Below are positions 26,971 through 34,994 of a DNA stretch of 64,000 nt, piece after piece; position 1 is the stretch's first letter, and each line of letters starts with the position of its first letter. Position numbers and translations under genes: made by a program. The stretch is taken from positions 243,882-307,881 of the forward strand of contig NZ_AVFK01000004.1 of assembly GCF_000936425.1 (NCBI RefSeq). The letters are read 5' to 3'. The notes below the pieces were generated by a model. The model had not been told where the DNA came from. It did not search any database and saw nothing but the letters and a program-made list of their open reading frames with translations. This DNA is from Skermanella aerolata KACC 11604. GTDB lineage: Bacteria; Pseudomonadota; Alphaproteobacteria; Azospirillales; Azospirillaceae.

Positions 26971-26989
26971 TGCGTTTCGACCGTCTGAC

Positions 26990-27317
26990 TCAGGCTTCCC
27001 GTTCAGGCAAATCCAGGGTGCGAAAGGCATTTCGCGCATCGATCGTCTGGCGCTTCTCTGCCGATGCTGGCGCTCCTCCAGCATCAATCACGGCTGTTCC
27101 GAGATAGCTTGGAGCATGATGGTCGGCAGACACGAGCACCATCCTTCGTGCAAGCGCCATGGCGATGATCAGACGATCCATCGGGTCGCGATGGCCCTGC
27201 ACTTTGGTGAGATGAAGCGTATTGGTTGTTGATAACAGCCCAAGCGGCTGCGGAAACATGCTTGTGGCTGTAGATCATTCAGAACAAGGCCTGAGTGTCC
27301 AGAAGAAGGTCAGCCAT
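26990..27317 (-). pseudogene. Decayed PIN-domain toxin (VapC-like)
   Basis: From an ATG at 27317 the frame reads MADLLLDTQALF and then stops; LLDTQAL is the usual VapC opening with the first catalytic Asp. In another frame an 89-residue stretch ends with KVQGHRDPMDRLIIAMALA and VLVSADHHAPSYLG, the VapC C-terminal motifs. Total span corresponds to about 109 codons where 125-130 are usual, so a frameshift and a small deletion are likely. No clear antitoxin gene is left upstream. Confidence 0.7.
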
Positions 27318-27336
27318 TGGCTTCGATCCGAAGAAA

Positions 27337-27582
27337 TCAATCCTCTAGCTTCAAAGCCAGATGAGCATAAAGACCGTTCTTCGCTTGTCCTGGCTTTGCT
27401 TCTATGAGTGGCTTCCAATTCGGTATCATCTTGAAGCCGGGAAGCATCGCTCCGGTAGGATCGTCGCTGAGACCATAAGGCTGAGGGTTAGTTGCAAAAC
27501 TAGCAGAACTATTCAGATGGACAACAAAGTGGCGCCGTTGCGTTCGCTTCTTGGCTGCCCCAACATCACCCACTCTGCGCAC
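27337..27582 (-). other. Short open frame of doubtful status
   Basis: This 81-codon frame lies just upstream of the decayed PIN gene and ends 20 bases before its ATG, where an antitoxin gene would be expected. The translation (NWKPLIEAKPGQAKNGLYAH) does not resemble a VapB, Phd or RelB antitoxin. It may be noise or another remnant. The 400 bases around it are lower in GC than the chromosome average seen here. Confidence 0.2.
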
Positions 27583-27643
27583 ATCGACCCCCTCGGCCCA
27601 AGCTATATCCTACAATAGGATGAGCATACGGGCTTTCCAGTAT

Positions 27644-27688
27644 CAAAACGATAGATGCTGGCGGTTTTTGCCAGCATCTATCGTTTTG
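27644..27688. terminator. Perfect 19-base inverted repeat, likely terminator
   Basis: CAAAACGATAGATGCTGGC (27644-27662) and its exact inverse (27670-27688) flank a seven-base GGTTTTT loop. It lies 30 bases past the apbC stop and ends in CGTTTTG. The sequence is AT-rich compared with other terminators here, so an origin with the decayed toxin region is possible. Confidence 0.6.
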
Positions 27689-27717
27689 TCAGCCTCAAGC
27701 TTCCCTTACCCCAACCC

Positions 27718-28812
27718 TCACTCGATCACGATCTTCGGCGTTCCCCTTTGCGGTCCCGCCACCTTTTCCCACACGCGCGCGGCGATGCGGCGGTAGACCT
27801 TGGCGTGCTCGCTGTCGGGCTGCGACATCACGATGGGTTGGCCATCGTCGCTGGTTTCGCGAATTGCGATGTCGAGCGGGATTTCGCCCAGGAACTCCAT
27901 GCCCAGCGACTCGGCTTCGCGCTTGGCTCCGCCGTGGCTGAAGATGTCGGTCCGATGGCCGCAGTTGGGGCAGCAGAAGTAGCTCATGTTCTCGACGATG
28001 CCGAGCACCGGCACATCGACGCGGCGGAACATGTTCAGCCCCTTGCGGGCGTCCAGCAACGCGATGTCCTGCGGGGTCGAGACGATCACCGCACCGGCCA
28101 GCGGCACCTGCTGCGCCATGGTGAGCTGGGCATCGCCGGTACCGGGCGGCAGATCGACCACCAGCACGTCCAGCTCGCCCCAGGCGACGTCGCGCAGCAT
28201 CTGCTGCAAGGCGCTCTGGACCATCGGGCCGCGCCAGATCATCGGCGTATCCTCGGCTACCAGGAATCCCATCGACATCACCTTGACGCCGTAGTTCTCC
28301 ATCGGCTGGAGCATCTTGCCGTCCGCCGAGTTCGGCTTGCCGGTAATCGCCATCATGCGGGGCATCGACGGGCCGTAGATGTCGGCGTCCAGCAGGCCGA
28401 CGCGCAGGCCGTTGGCCTTCATCCCCAGCGCCAGATTGACCGACGTGGTCGATTTCCCGACGCCGCCCTTGCCCGACGCAACCGCGACGATAGCACGCAC
28501 GCCCGGCACCAGGGCCTTGGCGGTGGCCGGAGCCGCCGCCGCTTTCGGTGCCGCCGGGGCCTCGCGGTGCGCCGTCAGTACAGCCGTTACCGAGGTAACG
28601 CCGGGTAGGGCTTCCACGGCTTTTTCAGCCGCCTGCCGCAACGGTTCGAGCTGTGGACCGCGCTTGGGATCGACTTCTATCGAAAAGCCGACGTTGGAAC
28701 CCTTGACGACCAGCCCCGAAATCATGTTCAGACTGACGATGTCGGTCTGACGGTCGGGGTCCTTGACGGCCCGGAGGGCGTCGAGGACCTGGGTCTCGGT
28801 AAGCTGCGCCAT
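27718..28812 (-). CDS. apbC: Mrp/ApbC-type iron-sulfur cluster carrier ATPase
   Basis: The 364-residue protein has an N-terminal DUF59/MIP18 domain (residues 1-85), a low-complexity linker and a ParA-like P-loop domain. The Walker motif ASGKGGVGKSTTSVNLAL is the deviant form of Mrp proteins, and ENMSYFCCPNCGH carries the CxxC that binds the shared Fe-S cluster. It passes clusters to apo-proteins in the cytoplasm. It is divergent from hflK, with 157 bases between. Confidence 0.93.
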   Translation of the reverse strand: MAQLTETQVLDALRAVKDPDRQTDIVSLNMISGLVVKGSNVGFSIEVDPKRGPQLEPLRQAAEKAVEALPGVTSVTAVLTAHREAPAAPKAAAAPATAKALVPGVRAIVAVASGKGGVGKSTTSVNLALGMKANGLRVGLLDADIYGPSMPRMMAITGKPNSADGKMLQPMENYGVKVMSMGFLVAEDTPMIWRGPMVQSALQQMLRDVAWGELDVLVVDLPPGTGDAQLTMAQQVPLAGAVIVSTPQDIALLDARKGLNMFRRVDVPVLGIVENMSYFCCPNCGHRTDIFSHGGAKREAESLGMEFLGEIPLDIAIRETSDDGQPIVMSQPDSEHAKVYRRIAARVWEKVAGPQRGTPKIVIE

Positions 28813-28969
28813 GGTTGAAAACTCCGATCTTTTCCCAATATTGGCGGATAACTGTCAGCTCGGTCGGCGCCGCGCCTGTCGGCCGTTATAAGACTGGACA
28901 CGCGGCTTGGAAAGAGCCACGCGTTAGAACGAAATGCGAGCGAATACGTAAAGAAAGGGACCGAGAGGC

Positions 28970-30151
28970 ATGCCTTGGAGCAATCAGGGAGGGGGCGGCG
29001 GTGGCCCCTGGGGTCCTCCGCCCGGTAATGGCGGCGGAAACAACCCATGGGGTCGTCCAGGCGGCTCCGGTGGCGGTGGCGGACCGCAGCCACCCGATCT
29101 CGAAGACTTGCTCCGCAGGGGCCAGGACCGGTTCCGCCGGGTGATGCCCGGCGGCTTCGGTAGCGGCAAGGGTATCGCCATCGCGGGCGCCCTGGTCGTG
29201 CTGATCTGGCTGTTCAGCGGCATCTACCGGGTGGAGGCCGACGAACAGGGCGTGGTCATGCGATTCGGCGAATGGGTCCGGACCGAGCAGCCCGGCCTCC
29301 GCTATCACATCCCAGCCCCGATCGAGACGGCGCTGACCCCCAAGGTCACGCGCGTCAACCGGATCGAGATCGGCTTCCGTTCAGGCACCGGCGACGGCCG
29401 CCGCACCGGCACCGAGCGGGATGTGGTCGACGAGAGCCTGATGCTGACCGGTGACGAGAACATCATCGACATCGACTTCACGGTCCTGTGGGTGATCAAG
29501 GACGCCGGCCAGTACCTGTTCAAGATCCGCGACCCGGAGACCACCGTCAAGAAGGCGGCCGAAAGCGCCATCCGCGAGGTGATCGGCCAGACCGACATTC
29601 AGCCGGCCCTTACGGAAGCCCGTCAGCAGATCGAGAACAGTACCCGCCAGCTCCTCCAGGCGATGCTGGACGACTACCAGTCGGGTATCGAGATCACTCA
29701 GGTCCAGTTGCAGAAGGTCGATCCCCCGGCCACCGTCGTCGACGCCTTCAACGACGTTCAGCGCGCCCGCGCCGACCGCGAGCGCGTCCGCAACGAGGCC
29801 GAGGCGTACCGCAACGACATCATCCCGCGTGCCCGAGGCGAAGCCGAACGGCTGGTCCAGGAAGCCTCCGCGTACCGCGAACAGACCGTCAGTCTGGCCC
29901 AGGGTGACGCCCAGCGCTTCCTGTCGGTCTACGAGGCCTATTCGGGCGCCCGCGAAGTCACCGCCCGCCGCATGTATCTGGAAACCATGGAACAGGTGCT
30001 GCGCGGCACCAACAAGGTCATCATCGATGGCAATGGCGAGGCTGGAGCCAACGGCGTCGTTCCCTACCTGCCCCTGACGGAGTTGCAGCGGCAACGCCCT
30101 GCGGCACCCGCCCAGGCCGCCGCTCCCGGCGCTTCCCGCCCGGCGCAGTGA
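28970..30151 (+). CDS. hflK: HflK, FtsH protease modulator subunit
   Basis: The 393-residue protein begins with a Gly/Pro/Asn-rich cytoplasmic tail (residues 1-55), then one membrane helix (IAIAGALVVLIWLFSGIY, about 67-84) and the SPFH/prohibitin domain facing the periplasm. With HflC it forms the ring that encloses and restrains FtsH. The C-terminal part is helical and charged, as expected. It is the first gene of the hflK-hflC-DUF2065-Do protease cluster; hflC follows after 11 bases. Confidence 0.94.
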   Translation: MPWSNQGGGGGGPWGPPPGNGGGNNPWGRPGGSGGGGGPQPPDLEDLLRRGQDRFRRVMPGGFGSGKGIAIAGALVVLIWLFSGIYRVEADEQGVVMRFGEWVRTEQPGLRYHIPAPIETALTPKVTRVNRIEIGFRSGTGDGRRTGTERDVVDESLMLTGDENIIDIDFTVLWVIKDAGQYLFKIRDPETTVKKAAESAIREVIGQTDIQPALTEARQQIENSTRQLLQAMLDDYQSGIEITQVQLQKVDPPATVVDAFNDVQRARADRERVRNEAEAYRNDIIPRARGEAERLVQEASAYREQTVSLAQGDAQRFLSVYEAYSGAREVTARRMYLETMEQVLRGTNKVIIDGNGEAGANGVVPYLPLTELQRQRPAAPAQAAAPGASRPAQ

Positions 30152-30162
30152 GGATTTGAGCC

Positions 30163-31182
30163 ATGAATAAGAAGCTAGCAATTCTCGGCATCGTCGTCGT
30201 CATCCTGGGCATCCTCGCCTCCGCCAGCCTGTTCACGGTCAACGAAACCCAGCAGGCGCTGGTCCTCCAGTTTGGTGAGCCGCGTCGCGTGATCCAGGAT
30301 CCGGGCCTCAAGGCCAAGGTCCCGTTCATCCAGAACGTGGTGGTCTACGACCGCCGCGTGCTCGACCTCGACCCGCCGGTCGAGCAGGTCATCCTGGCCG
30401 ACCAGAAGCGCCTGGACGTCGATGCCTTCGCCCGTTACCGCATCACCGATCCGCTGCGCTTCTTCCAGTCGGTCGGTTCGGAAATGGTGCTGGAACAGCG
30501 GCTGAATACGGTCGTCGTCTCGGCCCTGCGCCGGGTCCTGGGTAACGTGACCGTGCTGGCGATCCTGTCGGACGAGCGTTCGCAGGTGATGGCCGATATC
30601 CGCCAGCAGGTCAACGCGGAGGCCCAGCGCTTCGGCATCGACGTCGTGGACGTCCGCATCCGGCGCGCCGATTTGCCGGAAGAGACCAGCCAGTCGATCT
30701 TCGCCCGCATGCGGTCGGAACGCGAGCGGGAAGCCGCCGAGTTCCGCGCCCAGGGTCAGGAGCAGGCCCAGCAGATCCGGTCCCGTGCGGAACGCGAACG
30801 TACCGTCATCATCGCCGAAGCTCAGCGCGATTCGCAGGTCCTGCGAGGCGAGGGCGACAACCAGGCGTTCCGGATCATCGCCGAGGCGACCGGCAGGGAT
30901 GCGGACTTCTACTCGTTCTATCGGACGCTCCAGGCCTACCGCGACAGCCTGCGCAACGAGGACACCACGATGGTGCTCTCGCCGACGGGTGACTTCTTCA
31001 AGTACTTCGGCACCCTCAGCGGCATGGCATCGGCCGGTGGCGCCGGAAGCGCTCCCAGCGGCGTTCCGGGCGGCGCACCCGCCAATACATCGGGAGCGTC
31101 GGCAATCCCCTCGGCGCCTTCTTCGACTCCACCGGCGACCCAGGGCGCCGAGAACACACAGCCGGGCAAAGCCGCCAACTGA
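30163..31182 (+). CDS. hflC: HflC, FtsH protease modulator subunit
   Basis: This 339-residue SPFH-domain protein has a single N-terminal membrane anchor (AILGIVVVILGILASASLF). FTVNETQQALVLQFGEPRRV starts the SPFH domain, and the helical region with RSEREREAAEFRAQGQEQAQ follows. The last 50 residues are Gly/Ala/Pro/Ser-rich and longer than in enteric HflC. It forms the complex with HflK. Confidence 0.94.
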   Translation: MNKKLAILGIVVVILGILASASLFTVNETQQALVLQFGEPRRVIQDPGLKAKVPFIQNVVVYDRRVLDLDPPVEQVILADQKRLDVDAFARYRITDPLRFFQSVGSEMVLEQRLNTVVVSALRRVLGNVTVLAILSDERSQVMADIRQQVNAEAQRFGIDVVDVRIRRADLPEETSQSIFARMRSEREREAAEFRAQGQEQAQQIRSRAERERTVIIAEAQRDSQVLRGEGDNQAFRIIAEATGRDADFYSFYRTLQAYRDSLRNEDTTMVLSPTGDFFKYFGTLSGMASAGGAGSAPSGVPGGAPANTSGASAIPSAPSSTPPATQGAENTQPGKAAN

Positions 31183-31296
31183 TCCGGTCCATCCTTCCAG
31201 CCGGGCCGGCGCCGCACCATCGCGGCGCCGGCCCGTATTTCCGTTGCGGCGGCCCATCGGGCCGCCGCAACGTTCTCTTCCATCCAGGGCCTACCG

Positions 31297-31485
31297 TTGA
31301 CGACTGAATTCCTGACGGCCTTCGCGCTCGTTCTTGTGCTCGAAGGCATCGCCTACGCTCTTTTTCCTGACATGATGCGGCGTATGCTGGCGCTGGCGCT
31401 GATGACGCCGGTCGGACAGTTGCGGGTTGCCGGACTGGTCGCCGCGATCTGCGGCGTTGGCTTGGTCTGGCTGCTGCGCGGCTGA
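31297..31485 (+). CDS. DUF2065 family small membrane protein
   Basis: The 62-residue protein has two membrane helices (FALVLVLEGIAYALFP and VAGLVAAICGVGLVWLL) joined by a basic loop MMRRMLALA, the DUF2065 pattern. The start is a TTG. It lies between hflC and the Do protease gene, the usual place in alphaproteobacteria. Function unknown; association with membrane protein quality control is inferred from context. Confidence 0.75.
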   Translation: MTTEFLTAFALVLVLEGIAYALFPDMMRRMLALALMTPVGQLRVAGLVAAICGVGLVWLLRG

Positions 31486-31795
31486 CTAAGAGCCTGCCGG
31501 ACGGCGAAGAAAAATAATAAGTTCGTCAGACAGCCAACCGGACGCCTTACTTTTAACGCTGAATAGCGTTTATTATTCCTGTGACGACGAAAGCCGTTCC
31601 CGGCATGACCGGGCCGGGCGGTTTATACACGGGCTGACACCCGGCAGTTGGAGCGCATTCCTTGGGAGCGCGCCTACGCACCGGCGGCGGCTGCTGGCGG
31701 GTGCATAATGAAGCAAGGAGAGAGCTTCCGTGACGAATAGTGCTCAAGGTAATGCCGCACACGGGAATGCCCCAGGACAGGACGGAGGAAACGAC
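31486..31795. other. Region before the Do protease gene
   Basis: No complete gene is assigned. A GTG at 31730 with AAGGAGAGAG before it, and the ATG at 31796 with GGAGGAAACGAC before it, are in the same frame; either can begin the protease. A GC-rich imperfect hairpin lies at about 31678-31706, just before GCATAATG, which could be a -10 element. Confidence 0.35.
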
Positions 31796-33325
31796 ATGAC
31801 GATCGTCGCCGGGCAACGCCGCCCCGGAAGGTTCCAGGAGGGGTGGTTCCGCTGGGTTGCCGGTTTGCCGGTGGTGGCACTGCTGCTCTTTACCTCCATG
31901 CCCTTGGCGCAGGCCCAGGCCCGCTCCAACGCGCCGGAGAGCTTCGCCGACCTGGCCCAGAAGCTGCTCCCTGCCGTGGTCAACATTTCGACCACGCAAA
32001 ATATTCCCGAGCGACGCGGCCCCGGTGGCGCCGGTCCCCGTCCGGGTCCGGAGATGCCGCAGTTCCCGCCCGGATCGCCGTTCGAGGAGTTCTTCCGCGA
32101 CTTCTTCGACCGCCAGGGCCGTGAACAGAACGCGCCGCCCCGCCGAGCCACCTCGCTCGGCTCGGGGTTCGTCATCGACGCCGGCGGTCTGGTGGTGACC
32201 AACAACCACGTCATCCAGGACGCCGACGAGATCAACGTGATCCTTCAGGACGACACCAACCTGAAGGCCGAACTGGTCGGCCGCGATACCAAGACGGATC
32301 TGGCCCTGCTGCGGGTCAAGACCGACAAGAAGCTGACGGCGGTGACGTTCGGCAACAGCGACGACATGCGGGTCGGCGATTGGGTGTTGGCGATCGGCAA
32401 CCCGTTCGGCCTCGGCGGCACCGTGACCGCCGGCATCATCTCCGCCCGCGCCCGCGACATCAACGCGGGGCCGTACGACGACTTCCTCCAGACCGACGCA
32501 TCGATCAACCGGGGCAATTCCGGCGGTCCGATGTTCAACATGAAGGGCGAGGTCATCGGCATCAACACGGCGATCTTCTCGCCCTCCGGCGGCTCGGTCG
32601 GTATCGGCTTCGCCATTCCCTCGACCCTGGCGCGCAGCGTCGTGGCCCAGCTCCAGGAGTTCGGCCGGACCCGGCGCGGCTGGCTCGGCGTGCGCATCCA
32701 GGGCGTGACTCCCGAGATTGCCGAGAGCCTGGGGCTGAAGGCCGTGACCGGCGCCCTGGTCGCCAGCGTCACCGCCAATGGCCCGGCGGCCGATGCCGGC
32801 ATCCAGGCCGGTGACGTCATCCTGACCTTCGACGGCAAGGAAGTGAACGAGATGCGGCGCCTGCCGCGCGTCGTCGCCGAAACCGGCGTCGAGGAGAAGG
32901 TCCCGGTCAAGCTGTGGCGCCGCGGCAAGGAACAGACCGTCCAGGTCAAGGTCGGCGAGCTCGAAGCAGCCGAGGAGTCCGGCGCCCTGGCCGCCATCCC
33001 CGACGAACCCACACCTGCGGCGCCGGAATCGGTCGAGGCGCTGGGGCTGAAGCTGACCAACATTACGCCGGAACTACGCCAGCAGTTCGACATCAACGAG
33101 CAGCTCAAGGGCGTGCTGGTGACGGAGGTCGCCGGCAACAGCGCCGCCGCCGAGAAGGGTCTGCGTCCCGGCGACGTAATCGTCGAGGTGGCCCAGGAGG
33201 AGGTTGCCACTCCGCAGGACGTGGCCGCCAAGGTCAAAGCCGCCCGCGACGCCAACCGCAACACTGTGCTGCTGCTGGTGGACAGGCAGGGCGACCTGCG
33301 CTTCGTGGCGCTCGGCGTGAGCTGA
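31796..33325 (+). CDS. Do/DegP-type periplasmic serine protease
   Basis: From the ATG at 31796 (GGAGGAA seven bases upstream) the product is 509 residues; the in-frame GTG at 31730 adds 22. The signal sequence ends near MPLAQAQA. The catalytic triad is visible: His in VVTNNHVI, Asp in KTDLALLRV and Ser in NRGNSGGPMF. Two PDZ domains follow (GWLGVRIQGVTPEIAESLGL and GLKLTNITPELRQQFDIN). It degrades or refolds damaged envelope proteins. It completes the hflKC cluster. Confidence 0.92.
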   Translation: MTIVAGQRRPGRFQEGWFRWVAGLPVVALLLFTSMPLAQAQARSNAPESFADLAQKLLPAVVNISTTQNIPERRGPGGAGPRPGPEMPQFPPGSPFEEFFRDFFDRQGREQNAPPRRATSLGSGFVIDAGGLVVTNNHVIQDADEINVILQDDTNLKAELVGRDTKTDLALLRVKTDKKLTAVTFGNSDDMRVGDWVLAIGNPFGLGGTVTAGIISARARDINAGPYDDFLQTDASINRGNSGGPMFNMKGEVIGINTAIFSPSGGSVGIGFAIPSTLARSVVAQLQEFGRTRRGWLGVRIQGVTPEIAESLGLKAVTGALVASVTANGPAADAGIQAGDVILTFDGKEVNEMRRLPRVVAETGVEEKVPVKLWRRGKEQTVQVKVGELEAAEESGALAAIPDEPTPAAPESVEALGLKLTNITPELRQQFDINEQLKGVLVTEVAGNSAAAEKGLRPGDVIVEVAQEEVATPQDVAAKVKAARDANRNTVLLLVDRQGDLRFVALGVS

Positions 33326-33336
33326 GGAAACTGCCG

Positions 33337-33368
33337 GGGACCGGTTCAGGACAGCCTGATCCGGTCCC
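33337..33368. terminator. Hairpin after the Do protease gene
   Basis: GGGACCGG-T-TCAGG pairs with CCTGA-T-CCGGTCCC around an ACAG loop (8 plus 5 base pairs with one T.T mismatch). There is no T-run, so it may act with Rho or as an mRNA stabiliser. Confidence 0.45.
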
Positions 33369-33444
33369 GCAGGGCGGAAGATCTACAGGTCAGGGTTTTA
33401 AACCATTGACCGCATGTTTGGTCAGCGAACAAGGACCCTTGGAC

Positions 33445-33702
33445 TCAGCGAGCATCCGAAGAAATTGTTTGCGCGGTATTCGCGACGGATGAATCAGCCG
33501 GTGAGATTTTGATCAGCTTTATGCCGTCGGATGTGCATATTTCGACCATGTCATCGGCATAAGGCTCAGCGTCCAAAAGGCCCGGCCACAGAGAAAATGA
33601 CAACGCAAGGACGGTCGATCCGGCCACCAAGCTTGATATCATTGTCAACCAATGGACTCCGCTCCTGCTCATCGCGCGGTTCCCGAATGCATGTTCAAGC
33701 AA
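33445..33702 (-). CDS. Small membrane protein, possible DUF2946 relative
   Basis: The 85-residue product (or 75 from a second ATG at 33672) has one N-terminal membrane helix (LTMISSLVAGSTVLALSFSL) and an exported part with VEICTSDGIKLIKIS. A Cys-containing ICxxDG stretch like this occurs in small copper-associated DUF2946-type proteins. It is divergent from the copper operon, which supports the idea; the family call is uncertain. Confidence 0.45.
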   Translation of the reverse strand: MLEHAFGNRAMSRSGVHWLTMISSLVAGSTVLALSFSLWPGLLDAEPYADDMVEICTSDGIKLIKISPADSSVANTAQTISSDAR

Positions 33703-33916
33703 TGTAGATCATTCAAACCGATGTATTGCGATCTATAAAGCTGGGTATCGGGAGTACATTGTTTTTCTGCCGAATCAGAAGATCGATACCAGATAGAACG
33801 AGGCCGATAAGGTCATCACCGGGCCTATCATGTCGGGCGAGATCGATTGGCTGTGACTGGCGTTTGCGGTTGGCGTATGCCATTGTAATCGAGATAATGA
33901 CAATGGCCTGGGAGCC

Positions 33917-34378
33917 ATGGGCCGGATCGAGCACGAAGATCATCGCGGACAGCGGAAGGTGAAGTCGTACTGGCGTCGCCTTCTCGCGTTCATCGCGATC
34001 TGCACTTTGCTCATCCAGGCAATCGTCCCTGAGTTGGCAATGGCCGCGCGAGAAGCGGCAGCCCAGCAGAAGTCCGCTATCGCGATTTCTGTTGCCGGGA
34101 TGCACCAAGACCATGGCGGGCACGAGCACGGGGCCGCCGAGAAGTCCCCGGAAAAGCCGGAGAAAGACCAGCCCTCCTCCCACGACAGACACGAACTCTG
34201 CCCCTTCTGTTTCGTTAAGTCGATCCAGGTGCTGCCGTCGATGTCCGGTGCGCAAGCCTTGCCAACTCCGGACTTCTTCAATGTCTATCCGATCACAGAC
34301 GCAGCAATGCCGTTCGTCTTGCTGCAATTCCTGTGTTGCCTGCATCCGCGCGCTCCGCCGCTCGAAGTTCGAGTCTGA
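33917..34378 (+). CDS. DUF2946-like His-rich exported protein
   Basis: The 153-residue protein has a signal/anchor helix at about residues 21-43 (RRLLAFIAICTLLIQAI), then a His-rich stretch (MHQDHGGHEHG) and HELCPFCFVK, the CxxC-like core of DUF2946 proteins. Such genes are found with copper-handling genes, and the His and Cys residues suggest metal binding. A GTG at 33959 is an alternative start. It is the first gene of the copper cluster. Confidence 0.65.
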   Translation: MGRIEHEDHRGQRKVKSYWRRLLAFIAICTLLIQAIVPELAMAAREAAAQQKSAIAISVAGMHQDHGGHEHGAAEKSPEKPEKDQPSSHDRHELCPFCFVKSIQVLPSMSGAQALPTPDFFNVYPITDAAMPFVLLQFLCCLHPRAPPLEVRV

Positions 34379-34443
34379 TCCCTCATCAGTTGCTGGCGTT
34401 CCAAAATACGTCAGCCCGATCTTTCGTCCCGATGGAGACAATC

Positions 34444-34968
34444 ATGAAGCACGTCCACATGGTGGCGTTCGGCACCGCGATTCTTTGCCTGGCGAGCGTC
34501 AGCGCCGCCTTTGCGCATGCTACGCTGGAAACAAAGGAGACCCCAGCGGGCAGCTTCTATAAGGCCGTGGTCCGTATCGGACATGGCTGCGAAGGCTCGC
34601 CCACGACCGCGATTCGCGTCCAGATCCCCGAAGGGGTCATCGCGGTCAAGCCGATGCCCAAGCCGGGCTGGCAATTGACGACCAAGGAAGGCCAGTACGC
34701 CCAAGCCTATGACTACTATGGTGAAAAGTTGACCAAGGGCGTCACGGAGGTGTCGTGGTCCGGCGGCAGCCTGCCCGACGCTTGGTATGACGAGTTCGTT
34801 TTTCGAGTCAGGATGCCGGATAGCCCGGCCGGCAGCGTAGTCTATTTTCCCATCGTGCAGCAGTGCGAAAAGGGCGCGCACCGGTGGATAGAGATCCCGG
34901 AGACGGGCAAGGTGGCTGACGACTACAAGGAGCCGGCTCCCGGCGTGACCATCACCGCCAAACCGTAG
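34444..34968 (+). CDS. DUF1775 (YcnI-like) periplasmic copper protein
   Basis: The ATG at 34444, with GGAG seven bases upstream, gives 174 residues. A signal peptide ends at AAFAHA, leaving an N-terminal histidine (HATLETKETPAG) that in YcnI-type proteins coordinates copper. IGHGCEGSPTTAIRVQIPEG and the Trp-containing GVTEVSWSGG are family blocks. YcnI has been shown to bind Cu(II) in Bacillus. The CopCD gene follows after 26 bases. Confidence 0.85.
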   Translation: MKHVHMVAFGTAILCLASVSAAFAHATLETKETPAGSFYKAVVRIGHGCEGSPTTAIRVQIPEGVIAVKPMPKPGWQLTTKEGQYAQAYDYYGEKLTKGVTEVSWSGGSLPDAWYDEFVFRVRMPDSPAGSVVYFPIVQQCEKGAHRWIEIPETGKVADDYKEPAPGVTITAKP

Positions 34969-34994
34969 GTCCATCTGCTATCCGGAGTATAGAT

